A stretch of 56,649 nt of DNA from Zygnema cylindricum (GCA_037447655.1 JBBHKE010002075.1:236081-292729), one strand, 5' to 3'; positions 22,790 to 35,659 are shown, numbered from the stretch's first letter. Numbers and translations: made by a program. Notes: generated from the letters alone by a model not told the origin.

Positions 22790-23100
22790 AATCTTGATTT
22801 TTTCTTTTATCCACCCACCCCTCTCCGTTCTACCCTCGCTTACATCCACCCTTCCTTTTTTTACCCCCTTTTGCATCCACCTTTTCCTTCCCTCCCTCTC
22901 TCCCCCTTCCTCTCTTCCCCCCCTTTTCCCTCTCCCTCCCGTTCTCATTTCCCTTCACCTTTTTTTTGTCGTTCTCACTCCCTTTTCCTTTCTCTCTCTC
23001 CTTCTCGCCCTCTTTTTATCCTTGTTTTTATCAATTTCTTCTCTTCAGCTCCTCTCCTCGTCCCTCCCTCTTTATTTCCCCTCTCACTCTTTTTCTATCA
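22790..23100 (-). repeat. Short polypyrimidine tract between LRR exons 5 and 6
   Basis: CT-rich block of about 300 bp in a short (about 800 bp) intron. Purine-rich on the sense strand. Confidence 0.75.
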
Positions 23101-23502
23101 CATTTCTCTTTGTAAAATTAAAATGTGCAAGAACCGTGCCAAAAAAAACAGCAAAGAAAAACCATAATTCAAATACCCACAAAAAAATTGAAGAAAAAAT
23201 ACAAATTTTCAAATTCAAGATCTTTGATCGTCACCAATATGGATTTTCAATCCTTCATCGCACCCCCTTTTTACCTTACTCTTCCCTCATAGCCCCTCCC
23301 ACCAAGTCTCCACCTTCAAGTCAATTTTTGATATTAGGTTAATTATGATAAAAATATAAACATAAAATTTGCTTATATGCTTATAAATAGTTACTTTGAC
23401 AAATTTCAAAATTAATTATGTGGTGGACCTTTTTTTACAATAAACCATTTTATTGGAACCACACTTTCGATGCGTAAATAGCCTTAGTGCCACGTGTCTT
23501 AC

Positions 23503-23571
23503 AAGAATTGGAGTGATGTTAGACCAATGGATGATGGAATCCTTCCCCTCAACTGGTTTTCAGATATGTCT
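23503..23571 (-). CDS. LRR gene copy 1, LRR exon 5 (one codon short)
   Basis: 69-bp exon, acceptor ATGGCAG, donor GTAAGACACGTGGCACT. It encodes DISENQLRGRIPSSIG followed by LTSLQFL. The Gln of the usual GQLT is missing, so this repeat has 23 residues. The frame is kept. Confidence 0.82.
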
Positions 23572-23619
23572 CTGCCATAAAAAAACGTCCACAAGACCAT
23601 TCATAAAAAAAAAGTAAAA

Positions 23620-23923
23620 AAAACACACAAACATCAAGGGAAATAAATAAAATTTTAAACATTTTCAAAGAAAAAATCGCATTTGTTTATATGCACCCTT
23701 TTCATCTTTCCTTTTAATCTTTCCTTTCCTCCAACCCCCCGTTCCCTCTCTCCCTACCAAGCTTTTTGCCAAAAACAAACAAACATCAAGGGAAATAAAT
23801 AAAATTATAAACATTTTCAAAGACAAAATCGCATTTGTTTATATGTACCCTTTTCATCTTTCCTTTTAATCTTTTCTTTCCTCCAACCCCCCGTTCCCTC
23901 TCTCCCTACCAAGCTTTTTGCCA
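23620..23923. repeat. Recent 152-bp tandem duplication in intron
   Basis: Two near-identical units, 23620-23771 and 23772-23923, share ACATCAAGGGAAATAAATAA through CCAAGCTTTTTGCC with only a few differences. It lies next to LRR exon 5 and shows that these introns still gain sequence by local duplication. Confidence 0.85.
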
Positions 23924-24009
23924 CAATATGTCACTTACTCTTTCCAATTTATGGAAATCAAAATAAGTCATTGCATTTTTAAAAATTTAACTTTTAAATG
24001 TAGACATGA

Positions 24010-25620
24010 AAGTTTCTCACCCCTTCTCTTCGTCACACATCCTCCTGTATCTCACTTCCTCTTTCCCATTTCCCCCTTTCCCCTTCCCCCCCACTTATCT
24101 ATGACCGCTCCATGCGTCCCCTCTCTTCCACTTTCTCCCCTCTCTCCTTTCTCCCTATCCCTTCTCCTTCGCCTCTCCACCTCTCCCGCTCTCACCCCCT
24201 CCTCCCCCCCCCTCTCTTTTTCTCGCCCCCTCTCGATCTCTCGCCTTCTCCCCCTCTCCACCTATTCATAACCCTCTCCGCCCATGCCCTCTCTTCCTCT
24301 CCTTTATTACCTCCCTCTTCTTATCTTTAAGATCTCACCATCTCTCTCTCCTTTCACCTCCTCTTTTTTCCCCTCTTTTTCCCCCCTCCCTCTCTCCCTC
24401 TCCCTCTCCCACTCTCCCCCTTTCGTCCTCCCACCACCCATCTCCCGTTTCTCTTCTCCCTCTCTCCCCCCCTCTCTCCCCTTTCTCTCCACCCTCTCAC
24501 CCCTCCACTCTCTCTTTTCCTCTCTTCCCCACTATTCCCCTCTCCCCCCGTTCCTACTCCCCCTTTCTCCATCCCCTCCTTCCCCTCTCCCCCTCTTCCC
24601 CTCTCCCTCTCTCCATCTCTCCCTTTCCCCAACTTCCCCCCTCCTCGCTCTTCCTTTCCCTCTCTCTCTTTCTCTCCCTCTCTCGTTTCCTATCGCCCAC
24701 TCTCCCCGTCATCTCCTCGCTCCTTTTGCCATTTCCGTTATTCCCCTCCTCTCCTATCTATATCTCCCCCCCACCTCTTCTCTCTCTCTCCCTCTCGGCC
24801 CCCATTCCCTCTCACTCTACCTTGCTTTCACTCTCCTTCTCGATCTCCATCTCCCTCTCCCTCCCCCTCCTCCTTCCCCTCTCCGCCACCCTCCACTTCT
24901 CTTCTCCTTGCCCTCGCACCCCACTTCCTACAACTTGCCATCCGACCTCGCCTCCCCTCCCTCACCCTCCAACTCATTATCTCCACTCCCACTCTCTCGT
25001 TTTATTTCTCTCACCCTTTCCTTTATCCTCTCCCTCTCTTCCTTCCCTCTCCCTTTCTCCTCCTCTCTCTCTCCCTTACCTTGTTCTCCGTTCCCCTCGA
25101 TCATTCCCTCTCCCTTTTTCTCTATCTCGCCCCTTTCTTACCGATCTCTTTCCACCATTACCCTTTCCCTCTTTTTCCCTCCCCCGTTCCTTTCCCAGCC
25201 CTGTCTCCAAACCCGCCTCCCTTTCATGATCACTTTCCCCCACTCCTTCTCGATCCCCCTCTCATTCTCTCTCTCGCCTTTCTCCCTCTTTCTCCCTTTA
25301 CCCAACTTCTCCTAACCCAATCTCATGCTCTCCTCCTTTTCCCCTTTTCCACCGCTATATTTTCCTCTCCCCCTCGACTCTGGCTAACGCCCTCTCCCTT
25401 TCACACCCTTTTCCACCCTCTCCTATCTCTCCTCTTTCTCTCTCCATTCTTTCTCTGTTCTTTTTTTCTCTTCTCGAAGTCTCATGCTCCCCTCCTCTTC
25501 GCCTCTTCCCACTCTCTCGGTATCCCTCTCCCTCTTCACCCCTCCCGCTTTTTATCTCCCTCTCTCCCTTTCTCCCTCACCCCTCCCTCCCCCCTCCCTC
25601 CCCCACCCCCACCCCCACCC
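24010..25620 (-). repeat. 1.6-kb polypyrimidine tract in intron
   Basis: CT-rich on the plus strand, purine-rich on the gene's sense strand, between LRR exons 4 and 5. It ends near 25600 in a CCCCCACCCCCACCCCCACC run. Confidence 0.9.
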
Positions 25621-25688
25621 CGCATTAAATATAAAAACAAAAATATACTTTTTGCGACTTTTCAAAATCATATTTTCATGCGTCTTAC

Positions 25689-25760
25689 AAGGACTGGAGG
25701 GATGTCATTTGACCGATAGAAGATGGAATGTTTCCACTCAAATTGTTTGTATTTAGGTAT
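25689..25760 (-). CDS. LRR gene copy 1, LRR exon 4
   Basis: 72-bp exon, acceptor TGTCACAG, donor GTAAGACGCATG. It encodes YLNTNNLSGNIPSSIG followed by QMTSLQSL. The intron from LRR exon 3 is short (428 bp) and has only a small pyrimidine patch. Confidence 0.85.
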
Positions 25761-26188
25761 CTGTGACAATAAGCATCCAAATAACTAGTTATAAATGAAA
25801 CTGAAAAATTACGAATAAGAGGGAAAAATAACATTTAGTTGATAATTTTCCTCTTACCCACATTTTTGTCGCTCCTCCCCATTTTATCCCTACTCGCCAC
25901 TCCCCCTTATCTTTGCCCCCACTTTTTCCTCTATCTTTTTTTTTCCTCTCCCTCTCCCTATCAATTTCGTTAAATTTCTTTTGACACCTCTATCCCCTTT
26001 TCGAAAATCCAGTCAAGTAAATTTCTAAAATTAGCATTTAAAAAAAAATAAACAAAAAAACATCAATGAAAATCTTTTCTTTTCAAAAAATAATCTATTA
26101 ATTAGGCGGTGAACTATTTTCTCCAATAAACCAATTCCATTTAGACCACTTTTGATGCTCAACAAAATCAAAGTGTCATGTATCTTAC

Positions 26189-26260
26189 AAATCTCGGAGG
26201 GATGTCAGCTGAACGATGGACGATGGAATGCTCCCAGTCAAATCGTTCCTCTGTAGATAT
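26189..26260 (-). CDS. LRR gene copy 1, LRR exon 3
   Basis: 72-bp exon, acceptor GTCACAG, donor GTAAGATACATGACACT. It encodes YLQRNDLTGSIPSSIV followed by QLTSLRDL. The about 9-kb intron before it holds the ATT-rich tract and retroelement D. It lies outside the long open frames, so automated annotation could miss it. Confidence 0.85.
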
Positions 26261-26279
26261 CTGTGACACGGGGCATCCG

Positions 26280-28549
26280 CAAAAACTTGTTTTTTCTAAA
26301 ATTAATCGTCATTAAACTTCTTTTCTGTCATTTTAAAAATCTGATTATAACACTTTGTTACTTAAAATGATTACAATCATATCAGTGGAAATATCTATTA
26401 AATTTATTCAATAATCGTTTTTTATTATCATTATCATATTTTGCTGATTATTATTTAAAAATATTTTTATTTTATCATTTTTTATTATTACTATATTATG
26501 TTATAATTATATTAAGATTCATTATTGGTTATTGTAGTTTTACTATTATAATTATCATTTCTGTTATTGCTTTTGCTATTTTTATTGCTATTGCTTTTGT
26601 TGATGCTATTGCTATCGCAGATCATGTTGTTGTTGGTATTGTTAATGCTATTGCTATTGCTTTTTATAATTCGGCTACTCCAACATCTATTATTATCATA
26701 ATTATTGTTATTGTTATTGTTATTGTTAGTGTTATTGTTATTGTTTTTGTTATTGTTATTGTTATTGTTATTATTATTGTTATTATTATTGTTGTTACTT
26801 TTAACTGTTATTATAATTTCAATGCTATTGTTGTTGTTATTTTTATTGTTGTATTGTTATTGATGGTTATTGTTTTTATTATTGTTATTGTTTTTTATAT
26901 TGCTACTGTTATTTCTATTGCAATTGTTATTGCTATTATTATCGCTATTGATATTGCTATTGCTATTGCTATTGCTATGGGTATCGTTATCGCTATCATT
27001 ATCGCTATTGCTATGGTTAGCGCAATCGTTATTGTTATTGTTGTTGTTATTGTTATAGTTACTGCTTTTGTTCTTCTTATTGATATTATTATTATTGTTA
27101 TTATTACTATCACTAATGTTTTTATTGTTATTATTTCGTGTTATTATTATTGTTATTATTTTGATTACGATTAGTATTATGATTGATGAGTCTGACTATT
27201 ACAATGATTATGATTAATAGGATAATCATAGTGATTACAATAATTAAAATAATTATGGTGATTTAGGAGTATGATTATTGTGATAATTGTGATTATTATG
27301 ATAGTTGTGATTATTATGATAATCATAAGTATTATAATGTTTAGTAGTTTTACGATTGTTATGACAATTATGATTGTTACCACTATTATGATTATTATGT
27401 CTCTTATGATTATTATGTCTGTTATGATTATAACAATAATTGCTATTATTACTATGATCATTGTCATTAGTGTTATAATTGTTGTGATTATTATTTTCTT
27501 ATTTTTGTTATTAATTTTTTTGCTATCAGTACTATTATTACTATCACTAAAGTTTTTATTGTTATCATTTCGTGTTATTATTATTGTTATTATTATTGGT
27601 ATTGTTGTTATTGTTATTGTTATTATCATTATTGTTTCTACTTTTATTATTATTATGGTTTTTTTTTCATTATTACTATTTTTTTTGTTATTTCTTTTTA
27701 TTAATAATATTGTAAAACTCATTTATTGTTACGTTGTAGAAAAATTGAAACTTATTATTCTAATTATTATTTTTATAAACTGTTATTACTATGCATTACT
27801 GGAGTTTATTATTTTTATTGTTTATTAATATTCTTAACTATTGAAACTAGGATTATGATTGCTATAAATTTTATTGACACCATAATTATCGTTAAGAATA
27901 TTATTATTAGACAAATTAATTAGAATTGTTATCATTACTATTCTCATTATTACTACTATTACTTTTAGTGTTACAACTACTATTACTATTACAACTAACA
28001 TTATTGTTATGATTGCTACTATTATTTTTGGTACAATTATGTTGTTATTATTGATGTTATTGCTGTTGTTATTATTTTTGTTCCTGGTACTATTATTTTC
28101 ATTGTTGCTCTCACTATCTCCATCACTATTATTGTCGCTACTACAATTATTGTAGCAACGACTATCATTATCGCTATACTAAAATTGTCGTTGTTCGTGT
28201 GGTTGTTACGATTAGGGTTATTATCAGTGTTAGCACTATTGTCAATGTCAATCTTGATGTTACTATTATCATTACTATTTTTGTCACCATTATTATAATT
28301 GGCCCTGTTACCACTATTAACATAATTTTCATAACAGCTTTGTTGCTATTGCTATTTTTGTTTTGTTACTATTATTGTTATTATCATTGTTGCTATTACT
28401 AATATGGTTATTATTGCTATTATTATTACTTTGATTGCTTATAATTATCATGACACTATTATCGCTTATTATAATTATAATTGTTATAATTATAATTATT
28501 ACTATTATTATGATTATGATTTTGATTAGCAACAATTATAATTATTATA

Positions 28550-28584
<35 letters not shown>

Positions 28585-29350
28585 GATTATACTAATTATT
28601 GTTATTATTATTCTTATGTTTATGATAAAAATTGTTCAAGTTATAATTATTATTATTATTATTGCTGTTATTGTTATCATTATTATTGTTATTTACATTA
28701 TTCTTATTCTTATTATTATTGTGATTATTGTTATTATGATTATTATTATTCTTATTGTTATTATTATACTTATTATTATAATTATTATTATTATAATAAT
28801 AAATATTAGTATTATTATTATTGTTATTACTATTATTATTGTGATTGATTGTAAAATTAAATATTATTTATTAACTCTTCCGTAATAGTTTAAAAAAATA
28901 TTTTTTTAAGTTTTCACAATTGGCTATTATTTTTATCGAAACAAGTATTAAGTATATTGTTTAAAAATATTGAGTATCAAATGTTAAATAACACTTATAA
29001 TGTATTAACCAAAATAAATTACATATTTATTTTAAAATATAATACGATTATTTATTAAGAATTAATTATAAATTATTAAATATAAGATGACAATTGTTAA
29101 GTATTAAGTATTAAGTATTAATAATTAAACAACAAAGAAAAAAAAAATATATATGTATTAATAAGCCTTAATTATTACGTATTGATTCTTAAATGTTAAA
29201 TAAATAGTGTTAAATGTTAAGTTACAATTACAATATCAAGTATAAATCAATATATTTATTTATTATTGATCGTTAAATATTAAATATAAGGTATTGGTTA
29301 TGAACATTAAGTGTTCATCAGTAGGTATTAATTATTAATTATGAAGTGTA
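26280..29350. repeat. 3-kb ATT/TTG-rich microsatellite-like tract
   Basis: Within the 9-kb intron between LRR exons 2 and 3. It includes TTATTG arrays (about 26700-26800), ATTGCT arrays (about 26930-27030) and a TTA array (about 28550-28585), mostly degenerate. Open frames of Ile, Val and Leu here are artefacts. Confidence 0.85.
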
Positions 29351-29359
29351 AAGTATAAA

Positions 29360-29520
29360 TCACTCTCCCTCTCCATTTCCGCCTCAACCCCCTTTTTCCT
29401 CCTGTCCCCCTCTCCCCTCTCCCCCTATCCCTCTCGCCATCTTCCCCACCCACACTCTCTCCCTCTCCCACTCTCCCTCTCCCTTTTTCCACCTTTACCT
29501 CTATCCCTTTAATTATCACT
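29360..29520 (-). repeat. Polypyrimidine tract left of element D
   Basis: CT-rich remnant that continues beyond the retroelement at 34184, consistent with element D having entered a pyrimidine tract. Confidence 0.7.
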
Positions 29521-29837
29521 TCACATCTCCAAGGTAGCCATGGCTCTAGCTTCCTCTCCAATTTCTCAGTGACTGCGACAAGTTTGAGAGTTGGAGAGAG
29601 AAGTTAGAGATAGACTACCTCGGCTTCTATATTTCTTTTCAGACCTAGAAAATACTAATAAAAACCATTAGTTTCTACATGCTCCACCCTTTCCACTCCT
29701 TTAGATGCCAATGCCCCTCTCCTCCCTTCCACTGACTCTCTTCTCTCCCCCTCCATCCATGCCACTTACCGCTTGATGGTCGGGGCCCTTATTTACGCCA
29801 TGCAGGCCACCCGCCCTGACAATGCAATTCTCTGTCC

Positions 29838-30989
29838 TGTTGATATTTGGGTATTTTCTAGGTCTTTACTAGATGGAAAAAGAGTAGACGCAGTCTGCCT
29901 CTAACTCCCTTCTCCAAGCCCTCACACTTGTTGTAGTCACTGAAGGTGAAGGATGGATAGGGAGCTAAAGCCATGGCTGCCTAGGCTTTCTAAAAATACA
30001 GGAGAAGATATTAGTAGATTTACCAAAAAGAAAAAGGGATTTGACAGACCCAGGATTTGATCTTGGTACCTAGCGTCAATCAAGTCATCGTAGCCGTTAG
30101 CTTTGTCCTTTAAGTCGAGGACCAATGCTGAGGTATATAGGGTTTGATAGATATCTAAACATGTACACATAGGACATTTCGTTTAACTAATGAAACAAAC
30201 AGTAGAACATAGAACTAGTTGTGTACCATAGTACCGCACAAATTTAATGTTGCGAACATTTATTTCAACGGCCAATTTTAAAAGGCGATCTTATTGGACG
30301 GCCGTGGTAATCGCCACTATCACGGGAAGGACGTTTTGACGATTATCAGACGCCGCCACTCCAGACGACACGTGGAAACATCTTAGGAGTTTACAAAATC
30401 TTTGGAGCGCACGATATCAAATCTGGATATGACAGATGTCACCGTTTTGGCAATGGCGTACAAATACCATACAGAAAGTACTCCGGCACTTGTACTTTTA
30501 TGTACAGTAGAGTCCCGAGATTGGTGCGTACCACAGTACTAGGCGGTTTAGAGAGGGGTTTAGGACTTAGAATAATTTGGTAGGATGCCGCCTCTCTCCT
30601 AGAGAGCATCTGTATAAATCGGCAAACTTTGCCATTTAATATCAACTCACTCGGTTGACCATTTTCAGTGATTTTTTTTGCTCCAAACTCAAGGGAATCC
30701 AGGTTACACAAAGGTGTAGTCGGTCAGAGTTTTTTCTTGCCATGGTGACTGCATTTCTAGGAAAAAATCAAAAGTGGGGAATGTTATCCAAAACTCATAT
30801 TCTAACTTTGCATTCTGTGGGGAAACTGAGCACACCGAAAGTCTTCTTTTGCATAGGTGAATTTGTATTAGGGTTTTGACTATCAGGGTGTCAATCATTA
30901 GGGGTTGTATCAACTTGGAGTCGGCACTATCTAGATAAGCTTCTTTAGATCTGCAAATTTTGTGTGGCAATAGAGCCCATAGAATTTCA
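29838..30989 (+). repeat. 5' LTR of element D
   Basis: It runs from TGTTGATATT at 29838 to AATTTCA at 30989, followed at once by the primer site GGTTATGGGCCCCCC (30990-31004). It pairs with the LTR 32999-34183 in direct orientation. The gag start codon position near the LTR end reads ATA here but ATG in the 3' LTR. Confidence 0.8.
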
Positions 30990-32180
30990 GGTTATGGGCC
31001 CCCCATCTAGGGTGCCTATGTGTGAGGGAACAGACTTCACTTATTGGGAATTTACAATGGAGGGATTGCTTTTCGAAAAGCACTTGTGGGTAATTGTTTC
31101 GAGACAAGTGAGGTGTCTACCACCGGGCTTTGGACGAACTCACTACAGAGATTCATTTAGGGCTTCCCAAAAAACCACATGATATCAGATGCAACGGAGG
31201 GTGAAGGGAAAATCATTGACATGGAAAGGGGAAAAAGGGAGAAAGGACAAAACACACCTATGGTGAGGGGAGCTAGGCTCTCGGCTACGGTTCCACTTGT
31301 AGGGGTTATAAGTGAACCAAAAACCGAAGAAAATGAAAAAAAAAATTGGGAATATAATAACACTATAGCAAATCATCTCATACTTAGAAACGTGTCTAAG
31401 TCCATAGCTATCTCTCTTATAGCCTTAACCAAATCTTCAAAAATTTGGGAAACACTGATTCAGATTTATAAGAGTGAGACTGTAAAGAGGCGGCTGTTAG
31501 TAAAACAGGAAAAAGAGGCCTATGTTTATAAAGGCAAAAGAGGCCTATGTTTATAAAGGCAGTAGCATGATAGAGTTTTGCAATGATATTGATGCGTAAT
31601 ATGTTGAGCTTGCTAGTGCAAGATATGTAGAATCTGAGGAGAAAAAGGTTATCACACTAATCATGAAACTCCCTGATGAGTACGAAAACATCATAATTGT
31701 ATTCAGGAAATGATGACTCCTCGTGGACTTAGTGCATTACCATGGGATTGATTCTTGTGAGGGAAAGCACTTTGGAGCTTCGTGAGGGAAGTGACAGGGT
31801 GAATGCATTGACAACTGGTGGTGACTAGCGGAAGCGCAATGAGAGGAATGATGGTGATTGGCGGAAGCGTGATGAGAAGGAGAAAGACAGAGATAAACCT
31901 TATCAAAACATCGGTGGAAAAAAAGGGAGAGGAAAATAAAAGGGAGCTTCGAGAAAATGGGTTTGCTTTTTTTGTAAGGAACCAGGTCACTATATGGAGG
32001 AATGTCCTTGTTTGAAAAAATTAAAAGTTGGAATGTGGATGAGGAAGAAGAAGAGGAAGTGGAGAAACAGGACGAAAATATTTTGGAGCTTCTCCGCATC
32101 AGTAGTATAAGGAAGAGAGAAAAGCATGTAGAAATTCCACGGAAGCAAAAGTGTGATTTTGGAGGTATAAAGGAATGAAA
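30970..32180 (+). pseudogene. copia element D gag
   Basis: The frame starts in the LTR end and passes through the primer site into VMGPPSRVP and DFTYWEFTME. It then matches element A gag segments: ANHLILRNV, AYVYKG, IEFCNDI, MKLPDEYENI, a CCHC knuckle (CFFCKEPGHYMEEC near 31960) and IPRKQKCDFGG. Frame changes are needed near 31560 and 31700. A 25-bp tandem duplication (about 31510-31558) breaks the frame. Inactive nucleocapsid gene. Confidence 0.75.
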
Positions 32181-32232
32181 GAGAGAGGAGATACTTGAGG
32201 ATGTCAATGAGTATACACTGTATGAGTTAGAA

Positions 32233-32760
32233 ATGAGAAAGTCAAATCTAGGATCCATAATTGAAAAAGGGAATAATAAAAATAAAGAGGATAATTTCAT
32301 AAATATTTTAGAGAATGAAAACTGGTCAAAAAAGGAGACTTCAACGGATTTCATGGAAAGGGGAGAAGTAAATCTAAAGGGGATTTCAAAGCACAGGGGA
32401 GAAGAGGAATATTTAATGAAAGGTTTAGTGGACGAGAAATATTTTCTGGGATTAAAAACAAAAAGTGATAGTGGAAAGAATTCCATAGGAGAGAGTGAGG
32501 AAAGTTCAAAAAATGGGGTAATTATCATGGATTAAATTATGCGTACGGAAGATGTAGATTTTATGAGCAACTTAGTGGGGACTCTTGATATAAGAATAAA
32601 TTTGGGGGGTAATGGTTTTGACATCAGTAACGAGAGTGATGCCATTTATGAAGGTGTGCCTTTAAATGGGTTAGCATCTGGGTATGTGTTGCAGATTGGA
32701 GATGGGGCTGGATGTTGGAACTACAAGAGGGAAAGTGGATTTTGCTTAGATGGAAGATAG
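32233..32760 (+). pseudogene. copia element D degenerate pol remnant (RNase H)
   Basis: The 32539-32760 frame carries ASGYVLQIGDGAGCW, aligned with TSGYVLYVGDGACC of the RNase H start in element A, after a VGTLDIRINLGG segment. The 32233-32535 frame (Lys/Glu/Ser-rich) is not recognised; it could be the integrase-RT linker. Integrase and the catalytic RT are absent between gag and this point. Confidence 0.55.
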
Positions 32761-32998
32761 ATGAGGTGGATAAAGTCTTTGCTCGGATTTATGAAAAGTG
32801 GCATGCGAAATAAAATGAGTGATCAACAAGATGCAATGTTTATTTTACTCATCTAATGCACTTCTTTAAATACGATGGTATTCAATTACGGTTTTATAAG
32901 AGGGAAAAAAAAAAAAAAAGGTGGGGGGGGAAAAAATTTTATTTTGTTTGGTTTTGTTTTGTATGTTAAAAAAAAAATAGACTAGAAAATAAAGGGCG

Positions 32999-34183
32999 TG
33001 TTGAAATTGATGTATTTTATAGGTCTATATTGGGATAGAAAAAAGCAAAGGCAATCTGCCTCTAACTCCCTTCTCCAAGCCCTCACACTTCTTGTAGTCA
33101 CTCTAGGTTGGATAGGGAGCTAGAGCCATGGCTGCTTAGACCTTCTAGAAATAAAGGAGAAGATATTGGTGGATTTACCAAAAATGGATTTGACGGACCC
33201 AGGATTTTATCTTGGTACTTACCGTCCATCAAATCATCCGTAGCCGTTAGCTTTGTCCTTTAAGTCTAGGACCAATGCTAAGGTATATAGGGTTTGATAG
33301 ATATTTAAACATATACATGTAGGATATTTGGTTTAACTAATGAAACATACAATAGAACATAGAACTAGTCATGTATTTTAGTACCGCACAAAATTAACAT
33401 TGTGAACATTTTTTTCTACGGCCTATTCTAATATGCGATCTAATCAGACGGCCGTGGTAATCGGCTCTATCGCGGAAAGACGTTTTGGCGGTTTTCGGAC
33501 GCCGCCACTCTGGACGACACGTGGCAACATCTTACGGGTTTATAGAATCTTCGGAGCGCACGATATCAAATCCACATAAGACAGATCTCACCGTTTTGGC
33601 AATGGCGTACAAATACCGTAGAGAAAGTACTCCGCCGCTTGTACTTTTATATACGTTACAGCCTTGTGATTGGTGAGTACCTCAATACTAAGGGTTTTAT
33701 AGAGGGATTTTAGGACTTAGAATATTAATAGGTAGGTAATTAATGGAGAGGTAGGTAGCCGCCTCTCTCCCAAAGAGCATCTGTATAAATTGGCAAACTT
33801 TGTCATTTAATTACAACTCACTCAGTTGACCATTTTCAGTGATTTTTTTTCATGCGGACTCAAAGGAGTCCACGCTACATAAGTGTGTAGTTGGTCAGCG
33901 TTTTTTCTAGCCAAGGTGGATGCATTTCTAAGGGAAAGTCAAAGTGGGGAATGTTGTCCAAAACTCATATTCTAACTTTGCATTATGTGAGGGAACTAAG
34001 CACACAAAAAGTCTTCTTTCACAAGGGTGAAGCTCTATTGGGATTTTGATTGTCAAGGTGTATTGGGATTTTGATTGTCAAGGTGTCAGTCATTAGGGGT
34101 TGTATCAACCTGGAGTCGGCACTATCTAGATAAGCTTATTTGGATCGGTAAATTTGTGTGGCAATGGAGCCCATAAAATTTCA
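32999..34183 (+). repeat. 3' LTR of element D
   Basis: It runs from TGTTGAAATTGATG at 32999 to AAATTTCA at 34183, a direct copy of 29838-30989 with small differences. A 29-bp tandem duplication is present near 34028-34085. After 34183 the intron pyrimidine tract resumes. Confidence 0.8.
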
Positions 34184-35210
34184 CCTCTCCCCTTACATCC
34201 CCGTATCCCTTTTTGTCCCTCTCCATATCCCTATCCCTCCCTCCCCGCCCGTATCCTTTTTTTTACCTCTCCATCTCCTCATCCCTCCCACCCGTCTCTT
34301 CCTTTTTCGTCTCTACCTCTCACCCTCTCCTAATGTTGGTTTATAAAGAAATATAAGCACCCCTCCACTCCTTTTCTTTCTTCCTCTCGGTTCCCACCTT
34401 CCCATTTTCCCTCTACCTTTCCTTCTCTCTCTCCACTAACCTCCTATTACTGCCCTTTTCTTCTCCTCCTCTCCCCATCTCCCTCTACCAACGTTTAACT
34501 TCCCTTCTACATCCCTCTCTTCCTCTCCCTGTCCCCCTCTCTATCTTGTTCCTTTTGCCTCAACCTCTCCCTTTTCCTTTCCTTTTCCCTATCCCTCTCC
34601 ATCTCCATCTCCCTCAACCTTTTTATCTCTCTAAAGGTTCTTTATGTCGTCCTCCTACTCTCTTCCCCTCCCTTTCTCTCCCTCTCCCCCTCCTTTTCTC
34701 TCCCTCCTCCCCCTCTTACGCTCTCCCCAGCTCACCCTCTCCCCCTCTCCCTCACTCCCTCTCTTCCCCACTCACCCTTTCCCCTTTTTTTATCACTCTC
34801 TCCTCCTCAACTCCACCCATCCCCTTTCTCTCGCTACATCTCCCTCTCTTTCTCCCTCTCCTACTCCTGCTCTCTCCTCTCTAAATTACTATCCCTTTCC
34901 ATTCCACCTTCTCTTTCTCTCTCACCATCCATTTTTTTCCTCTCCCCTCCTATCATATTCTTCCTCTCCTCCTCCACCCCCCCTCCACCCTCTCTGACCC
35001 TTTCTCCCACTTGTGACTTCCCTCTCTCTAGGCCTCTCTCCATCTCCCTATCTCCTCATCTCTTCCTTTTCCCCCACTCTATAGTCGCCCACCTCTCTCA
35101 CCTTTCTCTTTCTTTCTCTTACTATCACTCTCCCTCTCCTTCTCCATTTCCCTCTCCCTGACTATTTCCCCCACGCACTATTTTCCCCTATCCCCCTCTT
35201 CTCAAGCAAC
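34184..35210 (-). repeat. 1-kb polypyrimidine tract in intron
   Basis: CT-rich on the plus strand, purine-rich on the sense strand, directly downstream (gene direction) of LRR exon 2. Confidence 0.88.
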
Positions 35211-35251
35211 ATTTTCGCTGCACAACACGACCATAGTATCATGTGACTTAC

Positions 35252-35323
35252 AAGGATTCGAGAGATGTGAGTTGACCGATCGACGATGGAATGTTTCCAC
35301 TCAACCGGTTGTCCTGTAGATTT
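35252..35323 (-). CDS. LRR gene copy 1, LRR exon 2
   Basis: 72-bp exon, acceptor GCCACAG, donor GTAAGT. It encodes NLQDNRLSGNIPSSIG followed by QLTSLESL. Intron ends match those of the other units. Confidence 0.88.
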
Positions 35324-35439
35324 CTGTGGCACGGGCATTCACATAACGAATCGTAAAAAAAAAATGAAAAAAAAATGTAAATCGAGGGAGAAAGAAATGT
35401 CAGTTTACAATTTTCCCACACCGACAACTTATTTTCATA

Positions 35440-35650
35440 TTTTCCCTCAGTGTCCCTTTCCCTTTCCATCTCTCACGTCCTTCCTCTCTCTCTCCCACTC
35501 CCTCACCTTTTCTCACCCCTCTTTTTACTTCCCTCTATTTTCTTCTCCCTTCTCCTTTTTCCTTCCTTTTTCCTCTCACTCTTCCTCTTTTTCACTCCCC
35601 CTCTTTCTTTCCCTCTATCCTTCCTCCCCCTCCTCCCCATTTTTTTTTCT
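35440..35650 (-). repeat. Short polypyrimidine tract upstream of LRR exon 2
   Basis: CT-rich block of about 210 bp in the intron between LRR exons 1 and 2. Confidence 0.75.
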
Positions 35651-35659
35651 ATTACTAAA

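Larger units (their letters stand above)
29533..34183 (+). mobile_element. Ty1/copia element D complex, internally deleted
   Basis: It comprises an inverted 147-bp LTR start (29533-29679), a scrap of copia RT (about 29680-29837, plus strand, YRLMVGALIYAMQATRPD), a 5' LTR (29838-30989), gag (30970 to about 32180), an RNase H remnant (about 32540-32760) and a 3' LTR (32999-34183). It is the same family as element A. Integrase and most of the RT are missing. No clean target duplication is seen (TGTCC on the left of the 5' LTR, CCTCT on the right), so the locus is rearranged. It lies in an intron of LRR gene copy 1, opposite to the gene. Confidence 0.78.

Noticed and set aside
26854-28885. Ile/Val/Leu-only frames resembling membrane proteins
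   Set aside because: They arise from TTA/TTG/ATT repeats; frames are open on both strands at once.
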